In this document: positions 1 through 7,454 of the stretch, piece after piece | Layout of the letters: each line of letters begins with the position of its first letter | How positions within the stretch are numbered: position 1 is the first letter of the stretch | IMG/VR virus record: IMGVR_UViG_3300035183_000469 | Coordinates: 1-64,000 of that record | Source of the DNA: a virus | Reading direction: 5' to 3' (one strand) | Length of the DNA stretch: 64,000 bases | The notes under the pieces: generated by a model | What the model saw: only the letters and a program-made list of their open reading frames with translations | Database searches by the model: none | What the model was told of the DNA's origin: nothing | Translations under genes and position numbers: made by a program

Positions 1-1876
1 TTAGTAGATTACTCACCGACCACCCCTCTACACTGCCATCCACAATAAAAATTTCATCGCTAAAGTTTAATACCTCAGTAATCGAAGCGCCGTCGGCATA
101 CGTGAACCGCCATGCCACAATCTTCGGGTTGCCTGTTTCCACCTTTTCTTTCACCGATGGCTGCGCATACATTTCTCCGCGCTTCATACGGATCAGCACG
201 TCTTTGGTCATCGTGGACTTGTTCAGCGTATAAGTCCTTGTCCGGTATTCCTGCGATGACTGAATCATGCCGGATGTATCAAACTGCAAACAATACAACT
301 GATACTCCGTCTGCATGGAGCCAAGAAAACTGAATCCGGTAGCGGATTCATTCGGGTTAGTTCCCATTGTGAGGAAGTTGACCGGTTTACGTCCGAGTTT
401 CGCAAAGACCTTATTCTCCCACTCAGTCAGCCAATACTCAAACTTCAATACCCGGTCAACGGCTTGGCTTTCCGTCTCGCCCGAAGGAATTATTTCGTTT
501 GTGATGTTTTGACTCTCGCCATACGGCGCATAGCCGTCGGCATGTATGCCCGTGATACCGTCGCACCACGTCTTGTTATACCCTTTATTATCCCAGATAC
601 CACTAAACCACACCAGAACAGGTATGCCTGAAAAGTATTTGTGGACGGAATCAACCAGCTTATTAAACTGCTGAACATATTCTGACACGCCACCGGGATA
701 GTAGTAACTATTGGCGTACCATGACGGCACAGCGAGTTCGCATCCATACACTACTCCCGTCACATGAACCCCATAGCTCAACGGGATGTCAATGTACTTC
801 TTCTGCGTCGTCCAATCCTTAACATAGGGATTGATGTTCACCAATAGACTAATCCCGTTCTGTCCATAGAACTGGCACAGTTGAGGATAGTAGTCAAAGC
901 CATGACCATAGCAGCCGTTACCGTCGGCGTTACAGTCTTTGACCGGAGTATTATCACATGTCTTTTGTGTCTGATTCGGGAACGGTGAACATCCGATGAA
1001 GTTCATGCCTGATCCGGTAGATGTTCCCTGATAGATGAAATGCTGGTTGGCAATGCCGTTGGTGAATGTACCGCATTGCGGATGCAAGGCAAGATAGTTA
1101 TTCATGAACGGCAATGAGTACATGCTTATATCCACATGCTGCCTGTCCCACTGGACAAGCTCATTGCAGAAGCCATTGATTAACGGATTGGTCACCCAAA
1201 ATCCATCGTCAATGACCCCGTCGCAGTTATCATCCATGCCGTTATACTGCTCTGCGGCGGCTGGATTGATAGAGTTATTGCTATCGTTACAGTCACCGTT
1301 GAAGTTTGAATACCCTTCCGGCGCAGAAGCCGAACAGAGCCATGTCAAAATGCTGCCGTAGCCATCAAGGTCGCCGTCCACATAATAAGTGAGCGGCGTA
1401 TGGACTAACACATTGTTGTCGTCGCAGTCGCCGGAATTGGTCACTGTGCCGTCGGGTTGCATACAGTCTTGAACCGGATAAGATGGGTTGCCGTATCCAT
1501 CGCCGTCCACATCGGAGTAATATGTTGCAACAGCCAGCCACTCGTCAACCTGTCCATTGCAGTTGTCGTCTATGTCATTGCATACTTCAATGGCTCCATG
1601 ATAGACGGAAGCATCAAAATCGTTGCAGTCAAAGACCGTAATGAACTGCGGTCGAGTATTTGACCACTCACCACCGGGACTATTCTTTTGAAACACAGAA
1701 TCAATAACCTGTGATCCTGCGTCCACATCCTTATCAATGTTCACAACTGTTTCCTTGTACCACCACGATTTCTTGCCACCAAAAGAAACTTTCAGCGGCC
1801 GAAACAACAAAGAAATTGCTTGCGCATCGGCATTTATGAAGATAACAAGAAATAAAACAGACCAAAACAGTCTCAT
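1..1876 (-). CDS. Secreted MopE-motif / TIM-barrel-like protein (C-terminus beyond window)
   Basis: The reading frame stays open from an ATG at 1876 to the window edge, at least 625 residues. It starts with a hydrophobic stretch of about 18 residues ending in Ala-Asp-Ala, a convincing signal peptide. Residues about 100-226 carry repeated Asp/Asn-rich motifs of the MopE metal-binding type (DDNCNG, DGDGYG, DCDDNN, DDNCDG), which are known in exported bacterial proteins and probably bind calcium or copper. Residues about 330-470 alternate strands and helices with a VLVWFSG strand end and resemble a glycoside-hydrolase-like TIM barrel; this is inference. The start is 2 bases after the portal stop, so it belongs to the portal operon. 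An exported protein of this kind is unusual beside a portal gene. It may be a surface glycosidase, an adhesin or a moron. Confidence 0.75.
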   Translation of the reverse strand, partial: MRLFWSVLFLVIFINADAQAISLLFRPLKVSFGGKKSWWYKETVVNIDKDVDAGSQVIDSVFQKNSPGGEWSNTRPQFITVFDCNDFDASVYHGAIEVCNDIDDNCNGQVDEWLAVATYYSDVDGDGYGNPSYPVQDCMQPDGTVTNSGDCDDNNVLVHTPLTYYVDGDLDGYGSILTWLCSASAPEGYSNFNGDCNDSNNSINPAAAEQYNGMDDNCDGVIDDGFWVTNPLINGFCNELVQWDRQHVDISMYSLPFMNNYLALHPQCGTFTNGIANQHFIYQGTSTGSGMNFIGCSPFPNQTQKTCDNTPVKDCNADGNGCYGHGFDYYPQLCQFYGQNGISLLVNINPYVKDWTTQKKYIDIPLSYGVHVTGVVYGCELAVPSWYANSYYYPGGVSEYVQQFNKLVDSVHKYFSGIPVLVWFSGIWDNKGYNKTWCDGITGIHADGYAPYGESQNITNEIIPSGETESQAVDRVLKFEYWLTEWENKVFAKLGRKPVNFLTMGTNPNESATGFSFLGSMQTEYQLYCLQFDTSGMIQSSQEYRTRTYTLNKSTMTKDVLIRMKRGEMYAQPSVKEKVETGNPKIVAWRFTYADGASITEVLNFSDEIFIVDGSVEGWSVSNLL

Positions 1877-1878
1877 GA

Positions 1879-4107
1879 TTATAGCTGATCTTTTTCTTTC
1901 TCTGTTGACATGGAGTCCATTAAACGCTCATCCAATGACTGCTCACGTTTTGCGTCCTGAACATTCTCAATACCCTCCTTGCGGATAATAGCGCTGCGAA
2001 TAACCGCATCAGCAGCAATCTTCCTGCCTTCAATCTCCGACTCGGCCGACCGTTGTGATGCCACGTCTTTCTGCCGTATCTTCTCTGCCTCTGATTGTGC
2101 CATCATCTCCATGTTACGAGATTCCTGCTCGGCACGCATAGCCTGCAACTGACGAATGGCATCAATACCGTTTTCGAGAATTTTTTCAGCTTCAATGGCT
2201 GACCCGGCATTGCTCATTTTAATGATCTCCTTAATCATGGTGGCATCCGTGGCCAGTACCTGTTGACCCATAGACATGTAAAAATTCATCTTCTGCTGGT
2301 CGTCGTATGAATTGCGGCAGAAAACACCATAATCACACAACGAAAACTCTTCGGCGATCTGTAAAATATTCAGCCCCATATCGCCCATAACAAAATTACG
2401 GACATCATTTTCCTTCCACACAATCTTCATCGCTTCGGCTGTTTTCTGTAACGCCTGCTCAATAACCTTAGACATCACAAAGTAAATAGGCTGCAACACG
2501 GTGTTCCCCTGTACCAGATTGCTTTCCGTCGCCCGAGCCGTCTGATACGGGTTGGTGAACCCAAGCTGATCCGGCGACACCCCGGTCATCCGAGCCGCTG
2601 TCTGTTCAATCATAACCTTAAACTGCATCAGATTGATGATGGTACTTGACATACCAAAATCAACCTGCTGATAATCGTCATGGTATCCCGATGGCGGCGC
2701 CCCCTCCTTCCTCTGTTTGACGATAAACCCCTGCACCTTCATCTGATACGCCAGTTCGGTCAGCTTATCTTCCGGACGCCCACCATCTCCAACGGGGATG
2801 TCGTCAAGGTACACTGTGATCGCCTTGCCGCCCGCCTGGTTGACAGCAAACTCAATGTGCGACATGATGATGTTATACAGTATCTGCAACTGATAGCATT
2901 TGGAATACAACCCAAAACGGGTAAATGCCCCGAAATAATCTACCTGTGCCTTCCGGTAATTGCCGGCATCGCGCAGGATATTTTTCTTACGTTGCATCTT
3001 ACAATAAACATCGGCGCCAATTTTAACCCCCTCATACACATCCATGATGTCCACCGACTCGGTGTAACTGCCATCCTCAGACGAAACAGGCTCACCGGTC
3101 GCTTCATTGAACTCGGAAGGAAACGCCACATTGTTTCTTGCTAAAAAATGACCAGACAACACCCTAATCTTGACTCCACTATTGTCTGTGTAATAATACT
3201 TACACGAAGAAGTGTTTCCGAAAAAGCTGTCTCCATACAGGATAAAATTGTTGACGTTGTCCTTGACCTTCTTCTTGTCCTCATCGGTCATGTAATACTC
3301 GTACTCATACAGGACATCCTGGAGATTCATATATCTCTCCTCAAACCCGTACTGCGGATGCCAGTCCTGACCAATGATTGAATAGACAAATTCCTGCGAC
3401 GGACGGTCAATAATCATCACACGCGGATCGCGCCGCATCGGCACCGGGTCACCGTCAATGTACTCGATACACCCAAACGTGTCGCCGGTAATAATAAGGT
3501 CGTACAACATCTGCGCAAACTGACTCTGCACATTATGCTTCGCAAGAATATATTTTAATCCATCGGTAACGGTCTTTTCTTGAAGGTCACGATAGTCATA
3601 TGACATGAACGTCTTAATGTCATCGGGCAACACCTCCATACGCTCGTCCAGCGTCAACTCCATCCCGGTCGCTTCCTGAAACTTATCCCAATAGGGCTTT
3701 ATCATTTTAAGAAACAACAACTCAGCCTCAAGATCAAGCCGCTCACTCACGGCATTGGAATTTACCTTATACGCAGAAAAAGCCAATGGCTGACTCTGAA
3801 ACTGACCTACGATATAGTTGATGATGGGATTCAGTAGCGGATAATTGGTGAACGTCATCGGCTTCACATCGCCAAACGTCGCCCAAACATATTTATACTC
3901 GTCTAAATCAAAAATATCATTGAACAGGTCGTAGTACCTCTGATAAAGTCTTCTGTGTGGACGCGTTAGCGCAATGGCATCATCGCTGCTGATATGGTCA
4001 AGCATCTGCCGAATCCACCGCTTACGATACTTTCGTTCAGGAACATAGTACATTGGAAGCGATGCCCCGCCTATGCCAATAGATGCCGTCTTATTTTCTG
4101 ATGCCAC
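1879..4107 (-). CDS. Portal protein
   Basis: 742 residues starting at GTG. The portal forms the dodecameric ring at the unique capsid vertex through which DNA enters and leaves. The call rests on length, on position after TerL, and on the family pattern: an N-terminal helical region with a conserved YPLLNPIINYIVGQF segment, a mixed core with an ITGDTFGCIEYIDG strand, a long helix region (YQTARATESN), and a charged coiled-coil tail from about residue 640 with many Glu, Gln and Arg. Size and style resemble crAss-like portals (inference). A TATTTTTG promoter element lies 6 bases upstream of the GTG, so the mRNA could be leaderless. The downstream secreted gene follows almost without a gap. Confidence 0.8.
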   Translation of the reverse strand: MASENKTASIGIGGASLPMYYVPERKYRKRWIRQMLDHISSDDAIALTRPHRRLYQRYYDLFNDIFDLDEYKYVWATFGDVKPMTFTNYPLLNPIINYIVGQFQSQPLAFSAYKVNSNAVSERLDLEAELLFLKMIKPYWDKFQEATGMELTLDERMEVLPDDIKTFMSYDYRDLQEKTVTDGLKYILAKHNVQSQFAQMLYDLIITGDTFGCIEYIDGDPVPMRRDPRVMIIDRPSQEFVYSIIGQDWHPQYGFEERYMNLQDVLYEYEYYMTDEDKKKVKDNVNNFILYGDSFFGNTSSCKYYYTDNSGVKIRVLSGHFLARNNVAFPSEFNEATGEPVSSEDGSYTESVDIMDVYEGVKIGADVYCKMQRKKNILRDAGNYRKAQVDYFGAFTRFGLYSKCYQLQILYNIIMSHIEFAVNQAGGKAITVYLDDIPVGDGGRPEDKLTELAYQMKVQGFIVKQRKEGAPPSGYHDDYQQVDFGMSSTIINLMQFKVMIEQTAARMTGVSPDQLGFTNPYQTARATESNLVQGNTVLQPIYFVMSKVIEQALQKTAEAMKIVWKENDVRNFVMGDMGLNILQIAEEFSLCDYGVFCRNSYDDQQKMNFYMSMGQQVLATDATMIKEIIKMSNAGSAIEAEKILENGIDAIRQLQAMRAEQESRNMEMMAQSEAEKIRQKDVASQRSAESEIEGRKIAADAVIRSAIIRKEGIENVQDAKREQSLDERLMDSMSTEKEKDQL

Positions 4108-4157
4108 GGTTCACAAAAATAGATACACAACAAATGTACTGAAATATCTTTGTCCAC
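4108..4157. promoter_or_regulatory. Divergent promoter region for portal and GT25 gene
   Basis: This 50-base gap holds two Bacteroidota-type -7 elements facing apart. TATTTTTG is read on the minus strand (4121 to 4114), 6 bases before the portal GTG. TATCTTTG is read on the plus strand (4145-4152), 5 bases before the ATG at 4158. The -33 TTG is weak for both. The short distances imply very short or absent leaders. Confidence 0.5.
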
Positions 4158-4751
4158 ATGGTTCATTGCATCCACTTCGCCGCCAGAACAGATCGTGAAC
4201 GTCTGTTCAAACAAGAGGCACAGGCACAAGGATTTGATTACCGCTTCTGGGAGCCGATACCGGCACACAAAACATGGATATCCGTCCGCCTGTCACATCA
4301 GCAGATTGTCCGACATGCGAAAGAAACAAAGATGCCGTATGTCATCATCATGGAAGATGACGTGCGGTTTACATGTAAAGGCGCCTATCAATATTACTTG
4401 TCAAAAAAACCGGATACATTTGATATTTATACCGCAGGAATCTACTTTGGAAAAATCAAAAATGGACGACTTGTATCCAGCTTCTCTGGGCTACAATGCT
4501 ACATGGTCAATGCGTGTTTCTATGATGCCTTTCTCAATATCAATACCGACCGGCACCATCTTGACCGCGTGCTTGGCACAGGAGGAACACGTGTCGAGGT
4601 CTGTTATCCTATGGCAGCGATACAATACACCACCTATTCAGACGTCGGAGGAAAATACCGCGACTACTCACGATACCTGAAAGACAAGCTGCTTCTCACC
4701 GAATCATTCATTGCAGCTTCCGATGCGACACAACATGAATTATACACCTGA
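4158..4751 (+). CDS. Glycosyltransferase family 25-like protein
   Basis: 197 residues. The N-terminus (IHFAARTDR followed by a helix and FDYRFWEP) and the motif PYVIIMEDDVRF at about residues 80-91 match the GT25 family of LPS-type glycosyltransferases, where the acidic pair in EDDV helps hold the metal and nucleotide sugar. The C-terminal GGTRVEVCYPMAA segment is also typical. It is shorter than bacterial GT25 enzymes (about 250 residues) but the core appears present. It likely transfers a sugar to a phage or host glycan. It lies alone on the plus strand between minus-strand genes and has its own promoter. Confidence 0.75.
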   Translation: MVHCIHFAARTDRERLFKQEAQAQGFDYRFWEPIPAHKTWISVRLSHQQIVRHAKETKMPYVIIMEDDVRFTCKGAYQYYLSKKPDTFDIYTAGIYFGKIKNGRLVSSFSGLQCYMVNACFYDAFLNINTDRHHLDRVLGTGGTRVEVCYPMAAIQYTTYSDVGGKYRDYSRYLKDKLLLTESFIAASDATQHELYT

Positions 4752-4849
4752 ATCTTAAAATACTTCGCCAGCAGATGCGAGCGTCCCTTTATCGGTTCAA
4801 ACGGAAACGGAATGGTTTCGTCCGTATAAATCCATTGTTAAAAACCACA

Positions 4850-5386
4850 TCATTTGCCGTTATTGCTACCCACCAGAATAACGTACACGCCAACAATGCC
4901 ATTTCTTTCCCCCTTCATCACCTTTACCATTACGTGTTTATCGTATCTCTTTGCAATATTTTTCGCTGCTAAAAGCACGCCGGCACGCACGCTTGCCACC
5001 TGGCTTATTTTTGCAACTGATACAAAAACACATTCACCGTCTTTCATCCCCATCAACAAGGACACCCACCGTCCATAAAGACGATGGCTAAACCGGTCTT
5101 CCGGATACGGCACCCCATACTCCACCTGATACTCTTTGTTCGGGTTGTATACCCATACCCGATACCCGCGCTGTCCGTTTTTGGTCTCCGGCCGAGACAC
5201 CACAGATATTCCAATGCGTGACGCTACAACACGAATATATTGCCGGCTTCGGTCTTTGATAAAAACGGACGCTCCATCCCCACCGCGTAATAATGACTCA
5301 AGAATACGCCTAACGGTGTTCCACTTAGGGTCACTCGCAGGATATGGAACATCATAATCAACTTGACCGGAAGCCTGCATGATCAT
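4850..5386 (-). CDS. Unknown protein with an internal duplication
   Basis: 178 residues. I do not recognise a family. The protein is built of two similar halves: residues about 12-85 begin YDVPYP and continue through a helix and a VFIKDRSRQYIRVVASRIG segment, and residues about 90-170 begin YGVPYP with a matching helix, a VFVSVAKISQVASVR segment and a final VYVILVG strand. Each half is predicted alpha/beta with Arg/Lys-rich strands, so nucleic-acid contact is possible but unproven. A TATTTTTG element sits 14 bases upstream on the minus strand. It converges with the GT25 gene. Confidence 0.6.
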   Translation of the reverse strand: MIMQASGQVDYDVPYPASDPKWNTVRRILESLLRGGDGASVFIKDRSRQYIRVVASRIGISVVSRPETKNGQRGYRVWVYNPNKEYQVEYGVPYPEDRFSHRLYGRWVSLLMGMKDGECVFVSVAKISQVASVRAGVLLAAKNIAKRYDKHVMVKVMKGERNGIVGVYVILVGSNNGK

Positions 5387-5466
5387 CTGTATTATGAAAG
5401 CAAAAATAGAGACTATGTTTTGGCAAAATACATATTACAAAAATAAATATGTGTCTGCTACTATTG

Positions 5467-5607
5467 GAAATAAGAAAGAAAGGCACTTACCTTTGTTTAC
5501 CATACAGCGAGATTATTCGGGCGCCGTAAGGGAAAAGAGCCTACAAGTTGCTCTTTTAATTGTGATTTGCTCGGAAATGAAAGGGGGCGCCCGGATTTTC
5601 TTATTTC
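5467..5607. other. Nested inverted repeats, possible structured RNA
   Basis: Three nested perfect inverted repeats share one centre: GAAATAAGAAA (5467-5477) with TTTCTTATTTC (5597-5607), CGGGCGCC (5518-5525) with GGCGCCCG (5586-5593), and AAAAGAGC (5533-5540) with GCTCTTTT (5550-5557). The middle stem extends to 11 pairs if one G-U is allowed and is followed by GATTTTCTT, like a terminator. A TACCTTTG box at 5488-5495 could start a plus-strand RNA, though its TTG is 21 bases away. No convincing gene covers it. Confidence 0.55.
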
Positions 5608-5637
5608 AGATTGCTTGTCAAAACATGCCGTTCAGCC

Positions 5638-5832
5638 ATGAACAAGACAATCAACTACGACCGAATAATAAAATCAACGCAGTATCAAGATAAAAGGGAA
5701 AGCATTATGCGGGAAATAAATTCCCACAAAATATCCATCAATCCATTGGCTTTCAAAAAAAGTGTCTCTGAAAAATCAAAGCTTGCCAATCTAAAAGCCG
5801 CATGGAAAATGAAACAGCGAATTAAGACATAG
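5638..5832 (+). CDS. Small basic protein, uncertain
   Basis: 64 residues from an ATG at 5638, rich in Lys, Arg and Ser (about a quarter basic). It has no recognised domain. It follows the nested inverted repeats directly and stands alone. Composition is compatible with a nucleic-acid binding peptide, but a chance frame cannot be excluded. The rest of 5387-6228 shows no gene that I trust. Confidence 0.35.
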   Translation: MNKTINYDRIIKSTQYQDKRESIMREINSHKISINPLAFKKSVSEKSKLANLKAAWKMKQRIKT

Positions 5833-6024
5833 CAATCGCATTGCCATATGCAATAGCTGTGGACGCTGTATGCAGCTTGAAAGAACAGTTAAGCCGACTC
5901 AAGGCGAGGCGTATCCTGTTAAATGACGGAGATGGGTTTTTCTAAAACTTGTATTCCTTCCGTCAGCCAAACCGACGGCGAGAAACTCACCGGACGATGT
6001 GATGATGAACATGACGACGACAGA

Positions 6025-6090
6025 GGTCAGAAAAAAGAAGTTAGCATCCTTAAACCGGGGGGTAGGGGGGCTAACTTGTTTTTTCTGACC
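6025..6090. other. Long hairpin with G-rich loop
   Basis: 21-base arms at 6025-6045 and 6070-6090 pair with a single G/G mismatch. The stem reads GGTCAG, six A, one mismatch, then AAGTTAGC. The 24-base loop ends in two runs of six G. The next bases outside (AGA before, ACCTCT after) allow further pairing. An internal A6/T6 tract gives each strand a U-run, so a bidirectional terminator or a stable RNA are both possible. Confidence 0.6.
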
Positions 6091-6210
6091 ACCTCTGGCT
6101 CAAAATCTACCGTCCGATATGTAAAAAAAATAATTGCTGACTATCAACAGCTTATAGAATACAATCAGGTCATCATCACCCAACACGGATACATCAATAA
6201 CCATGTTACA

Positions 6211-6218
6211 TATTTTTG
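6211..6218 (+). promoter_or_regulatory. Bacteroidota -7 promoter element
   Basis: TATTTTTG matches TAnnTTTG and stands 10 bases before the ATG at 6229, the first gene of the three-gene plus-strand operon at 6229-7454. A good -33 TTG is not seen at the expected distance, so this is a partial match. Confidence 0.4.
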
Positions 6219-6228
6219 TTAAAACAAA

Positions 6229-6423
6229 ATGTATATGGAACACAGAACTCCTTGCTGTAATGCAGAGTATAAAAGAGTGTCTGACGGGGTATATGTATGT
6301 TCTTCCTGCAAAAAGAACGTAACCTCATCACTGTTGTCTGTTCTGAAAAAAAAATGGAACATTAAAACAAAATCCATCAACCGTGGGATTAAAAAAGAGC
6401 CGTTTTCAAATCAATTTGAATAA
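6229..6423 (+). CDS. Small zinc-ribbon protein
   Basis: 64 residues. Two cysteine pairs (PCCNAEY near residue 9 and VCSSCKKN near residue 24) are spaced like a zinc ribbon, followed by a lysine-rich tail. No enzymatic domain is present, so a nucleic-acid or protein adaptor is likely. Alternative in-frame ATG is at 6235. Its 3' end overlaps the next gene by 41 bases. Confidence 0.6.
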   Translation: MYMEHRTPCCNAEYKRVSDGVYVCSSCKKNVTSSLLSVLKKKWNIKTKSINRGIKKEPFSNQFE

Positions 6424-6865
6424 CGTGGATATACCCCGTCTGCGTGCCACGAAAACAGACGTTGAGTTTACCACCGAGTTGCATCTGATGCTTTTTGGCA
6501 AGGATGATACCATGGACTATTGGAAAAGTTATGTGGACACCTGGTTCAAATACTATGCACGGGAGAAAGGCACCGCCCCAAGTTTCTCCAATGGTGAAAC
6601 GACTGCGCTCAAACGGCTTATGTGCAAGATACGCAACAAGTGTCGCGAGGCAAACATTGAATGGGGCAAAGACTCATCGGTGGATATGCTCACTATTTTT
6701 CTGAATCATATCAAAACACTGAATCCGTGGGTATATGACCACCTAACCCTAAAAAACATTGACAGTCAATTCGATATTATCTATGCTGCCGCAAAAAGAA
6801 AATCTTCATCCGAAAAAAACAGAATCATTAACCAGGAAATTGAGAGTCGCTTTGGAACAATGTGA
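6383..6865 (+). CDS. Unknown helical protein
   Basis: 160 residues from a GTG at 6383. Mostly alpha-helical with aromatic-rich helices (MDYWKSYVDTWFKYY) and a charged middle, resembling small replication-module proteins of Bacteroidota phages and mobile elements, but no domain is identified. It overlaps the zinc-ribbon gene upstream by 41 bases and the next gene downstream by about 83-107 bases, which is long for two real genes, yet both frames have natural protein composition. Confidence 0.55.
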   Translation: MGLKKSRFQINLNNVDIPRLRATKTDVEFTTELHLMLFGKDDTMDYWKSYVDTWFKYYAREKGTAPSFSNGETTALKRLMCKIRNKCREANIEWGKDSSVDMLTIFLNHIKTLNPWVYDHLTLKNIDSQFDIIYAAAKRKSSSEKNRIINQEIESRFGTM

Positions 6866-7454
6866 TGTCCGGTCGCTGGTAGAAATACGGTCATCGTTGT
6901 CTGCACGATACATCTTACAGAGTGACGAGCCGACGCTGTATTCGATCAAAAAGAAGGTGCCTGTCGGCGACGTCGCACGTGTTGTCGCATCCGTTGCCAG
7001 GACGTGGTTAGAGAACAACGGATTAAAAGGGGATGCCACGCCGGCCGAGTTTGCCTATCAGATTCTCACCGGCGAGCCGACGTGGACGATGTTGGATGTG
7101 GTTCATTTCTTTGACTTCATCAGCAGCCATCAGCACGACGAGCGTCTGAAAGTGTTTGGAGACCGCATCACGCCGTTGCGTCTGATGGAGATGAAGGTCG
7201 TTTATGAAGAATATAAGGCCGAGGAACGGGAGCGGATATATCATGAGCATAAGACAGGCGACGTCATCACCGCCCGTGAGTCTATGGCGCAAGACCTGAA
7301 AAGCATCATGGGCAGAGAGTTTGAGTCGGTCATGATTCGCAATCAAGACAAGGCCATTCCAAAAGGAAACAGCGGCGAATCTTTTTTCCGTAATATGGAA
7401 AAAGAAATCACTTCGTCATTCCGTATCGGCGACGAAGTAAATCCTGCCAAATAA
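6783..7454 (+). CDS. Unknown helical protein, last gene of the small plus operon
   Basis: 223 residues from the ATG at 6783; an ATG at 6759 in frame would give 231. The protein is helical with a charged C-terminal half and no recognised catalytic motif. It shares an operon with the zinc-ribbon and 160-residue genes. Its 3' end runs 47 bases into the 3' end of the convergent terminase gene, with no terminator between them. Function is unknown; a link to replication or packaging is only suggested by position. Confidence 0.6.
   Translation: MLPQKENLHPKKTESLTRKLRVALEQCDVRSLVEIRSSLSARYILQSDEPTLYSIKKKVPVGDVARVVASVARTWLENNGLKGDATPAEFAYQILTGEPTWTMLDVVHFFDFISSHQHDERLKVFGDRITPLRLMEMKVVYEEYKAEERERIYHEHKTGDVITARESMAQDLKSIMGREFESVMIRNQDKAIPKGNSGESFFRNMEKEITSSFRIGDEVNPAK

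Noticed and set aside
1104-1988. Several plus-strand frames opposite the MopE-motif gene
   Set aside because: The minus frame is continuous, has a signal peptide and clear motifs; the plus frames do not.
2680-3144. 154-residue frame antisense to the portal gene
   Set aside because: Shadow of the portal coding sequence.
5379-5693. 104-residue plus-strand frame
   Set aside because: It runs through the nested inverted repeats and has no natural protein pattern.
5923-6222. 99-residue plus-strand frame
   Set aside because: It reads across the 21-base hairpin and its G-run loop; the composition is irregular.
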